Assembly: GCA_900555005.1 (NCBI GenBank)
Contig: USJM01000119.1
Span: 1 to 5,856 of the forward strand
DNA length: 5,856 nt
From: an uncultured Lachnospiraceae bacterium
GTDB taxonomy: Bacteria; Bacillota_A; Clostridia; Lachnospirales; Lachnospiraceae
Direction of reading: 5' to 3'
The notes under the pieces were generated by a model. It did no database searches. It was not told the DNA's origin and saw nothing but the letters and a program-made list of their open reading frames with translations. A program made the translations under genes and the position numbers. Below, one piece after another: positions 5,331 to 5,856 of this stretch. How positions within the stretch are numbered: position 1 is the stretch's first letter; every line of letters begins with the position of its first letter.

Positions 5331-5373
5331 CAGGACTCAGGTACTTTTTCACTTTGTCTCGCCAGGAGAAAAT

Positions 5374-5856
5374 ATGATGGATTCACAGCTGCACAAACAG
5401 TTCAATGTCATCTTTTTCGGGACGCTCCACGTCCTGGCACTGGCTGCCATGGCGATGGCCTGCGGAATTGTCTGCGGCGTTGTCGGCGGCTTCTTTGCAA
5501 GAGGCGTGACAGCCGTCACCGGCATCCGCTTCCGGCATCCGGCCGTCATGCTTCTGCTCCCGGTCGGAAGCGTCATCATCTTTCTGTTTTACCATATGCT
5601 GCGCTACGATAAGGCGAAGGGAACCAACATGGTCATTCTCTCGATCAGGTGCGGAGAAAAAATTCCATTTCGCATGGCCCCCGCGATCTTCGTCTCAAGC
5701 ATCTTCTCGCACCTGTGCGGCGCATCGGTCGGCAGAGAAGGCGCTGCCCTGCAGCTTGGCGGAAGCATCGGTCATGCGATGGGGCATCTTTTCCATCTTG
5801 ATCATAAAGAACGGCGAACCATGGTTACCTGCGGAATGGCTGCCGCCTTCTCCGCT
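5374..5856 (+). CDS. CLC-family anion channel/antiporter, 3' truncated by the window end; possible CLC-F fluoride exporter
   Basis: The first 161 residues of a polytopic inner-membrane protein, about a third of a typical prokaryotic CLC. Membrane-type segments are visible at about residues 14-41, 56-75 and 103-116. The conserved motif near residue 116 reads GASVGREGAALQ, with GREGA at 120-124 containing the gating glutamate Glu122, followed by GMAAAFSA (154-161). The first selectivity motif, GSGIP in chloride-type CLCs, reads GTNMV (83-87), without the serine that contacts chloride. This recalls the CLC-F fluoride/proton antiporters (for example GNNLI), so fluoride export is a reasonable inference. 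AGGAGA (5364-5369) serves the ATG at 5374 or the next codon, ATG at 5377, whose spacing is more usual. The deciding second half is outside the window. Confidence 0.85.
   Translation, partial: MMDSQLHKQFNVIFFGTLHVLALAAMAMACGIVCGVVGGFFARGVTAVTGIRFRHPAVMLLLPVGSVIIFLFYHMLRYDKAKGTNMVILSIRCGEKIPFRMAPAIFVSSIFSHLCGASVGREGAALQLGGSIGHAMGHLFHLDHKERRTMVTCGMAAAFSA

Noticed and set aside
5283..5373. Fluoride (crcB) riboswitch in the CLC leader
   Set aside because: Neither the GATGG-type 5' element nor the CTGATGA-type 3' element is seen.

Overview
The window is about 5.9 kb of fairly GC-rich bacterial DNA. It suggests a gut-dwelling anaerobe of the Bacillota, of a Lachnospiraceae- or Erysipelotrichia-like kind. 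The reasons are strong purine-rich Shine-Dalgarno sites, sigma-A-type promoters, a bile salt hydrolase, and a TetM-like GTPase fused to a YacP/Rae1-type NYN domain, an architecture I associate with gut Clostridia. The genus cannot be fixed from this sequence.

Layout. (1) Positions 1-2290, plus strand: the 3' two thirds or so of a ribosome-protection GTPase (TetM/EF-G-like) that continues through a long hydrophilic linker into a C-terminal NYN ribonuclease domain. The reading frame is broken twice, near 270 and near 1358, each time by an apparent loss of one base, so it is now spread over three frames. (2) Positions 2291-2484: an intergenic region with two perfect palindromes and a good promoter. 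(3) Positions 2485-3462, plus strand: an intact choloylglycine/bile salt hydrolase whose true start puts the catalytic cysteine at residue 2. (4) Positions 5139 down to 3496, minus strand: a tightly packed two-gene operon of a TrpF-like TIM-barrel protein, which lacks the usual TrpF catalytic cysteine, followed by a PfkB-family sugar/nucleoside kinase. It is convergent with the hydrolase gene. (5) Positions 5140-5373: a divergent control region with a promoter for each side, a palindrome over one -10 box, and a stable RNA hairpin in the leader of the right-hand gene. (6) Positions 5374-5856, plus strand: the N-terminal part of a CLC-family anion channel/antiporter, cut by the window end. Its first selectivity motif differs from the chloride type and recalls the fluoride-exporting CLC-F branch.

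The genes look like independent stress and niche functions (ribosome rescue or protection, bile tolerance, anion export) next to a small kinase/isomerase pathway, not one single system. The two most interesting points are the GTPase-nuclease fusion, which would join two ribosomal A-site activities in one chain, and the kinase plus catalytic-residue-altered TrpF pair, whose substrate is unknown. No tRNA, rRNA, CRISPR array, transposase or attachment site was seen.
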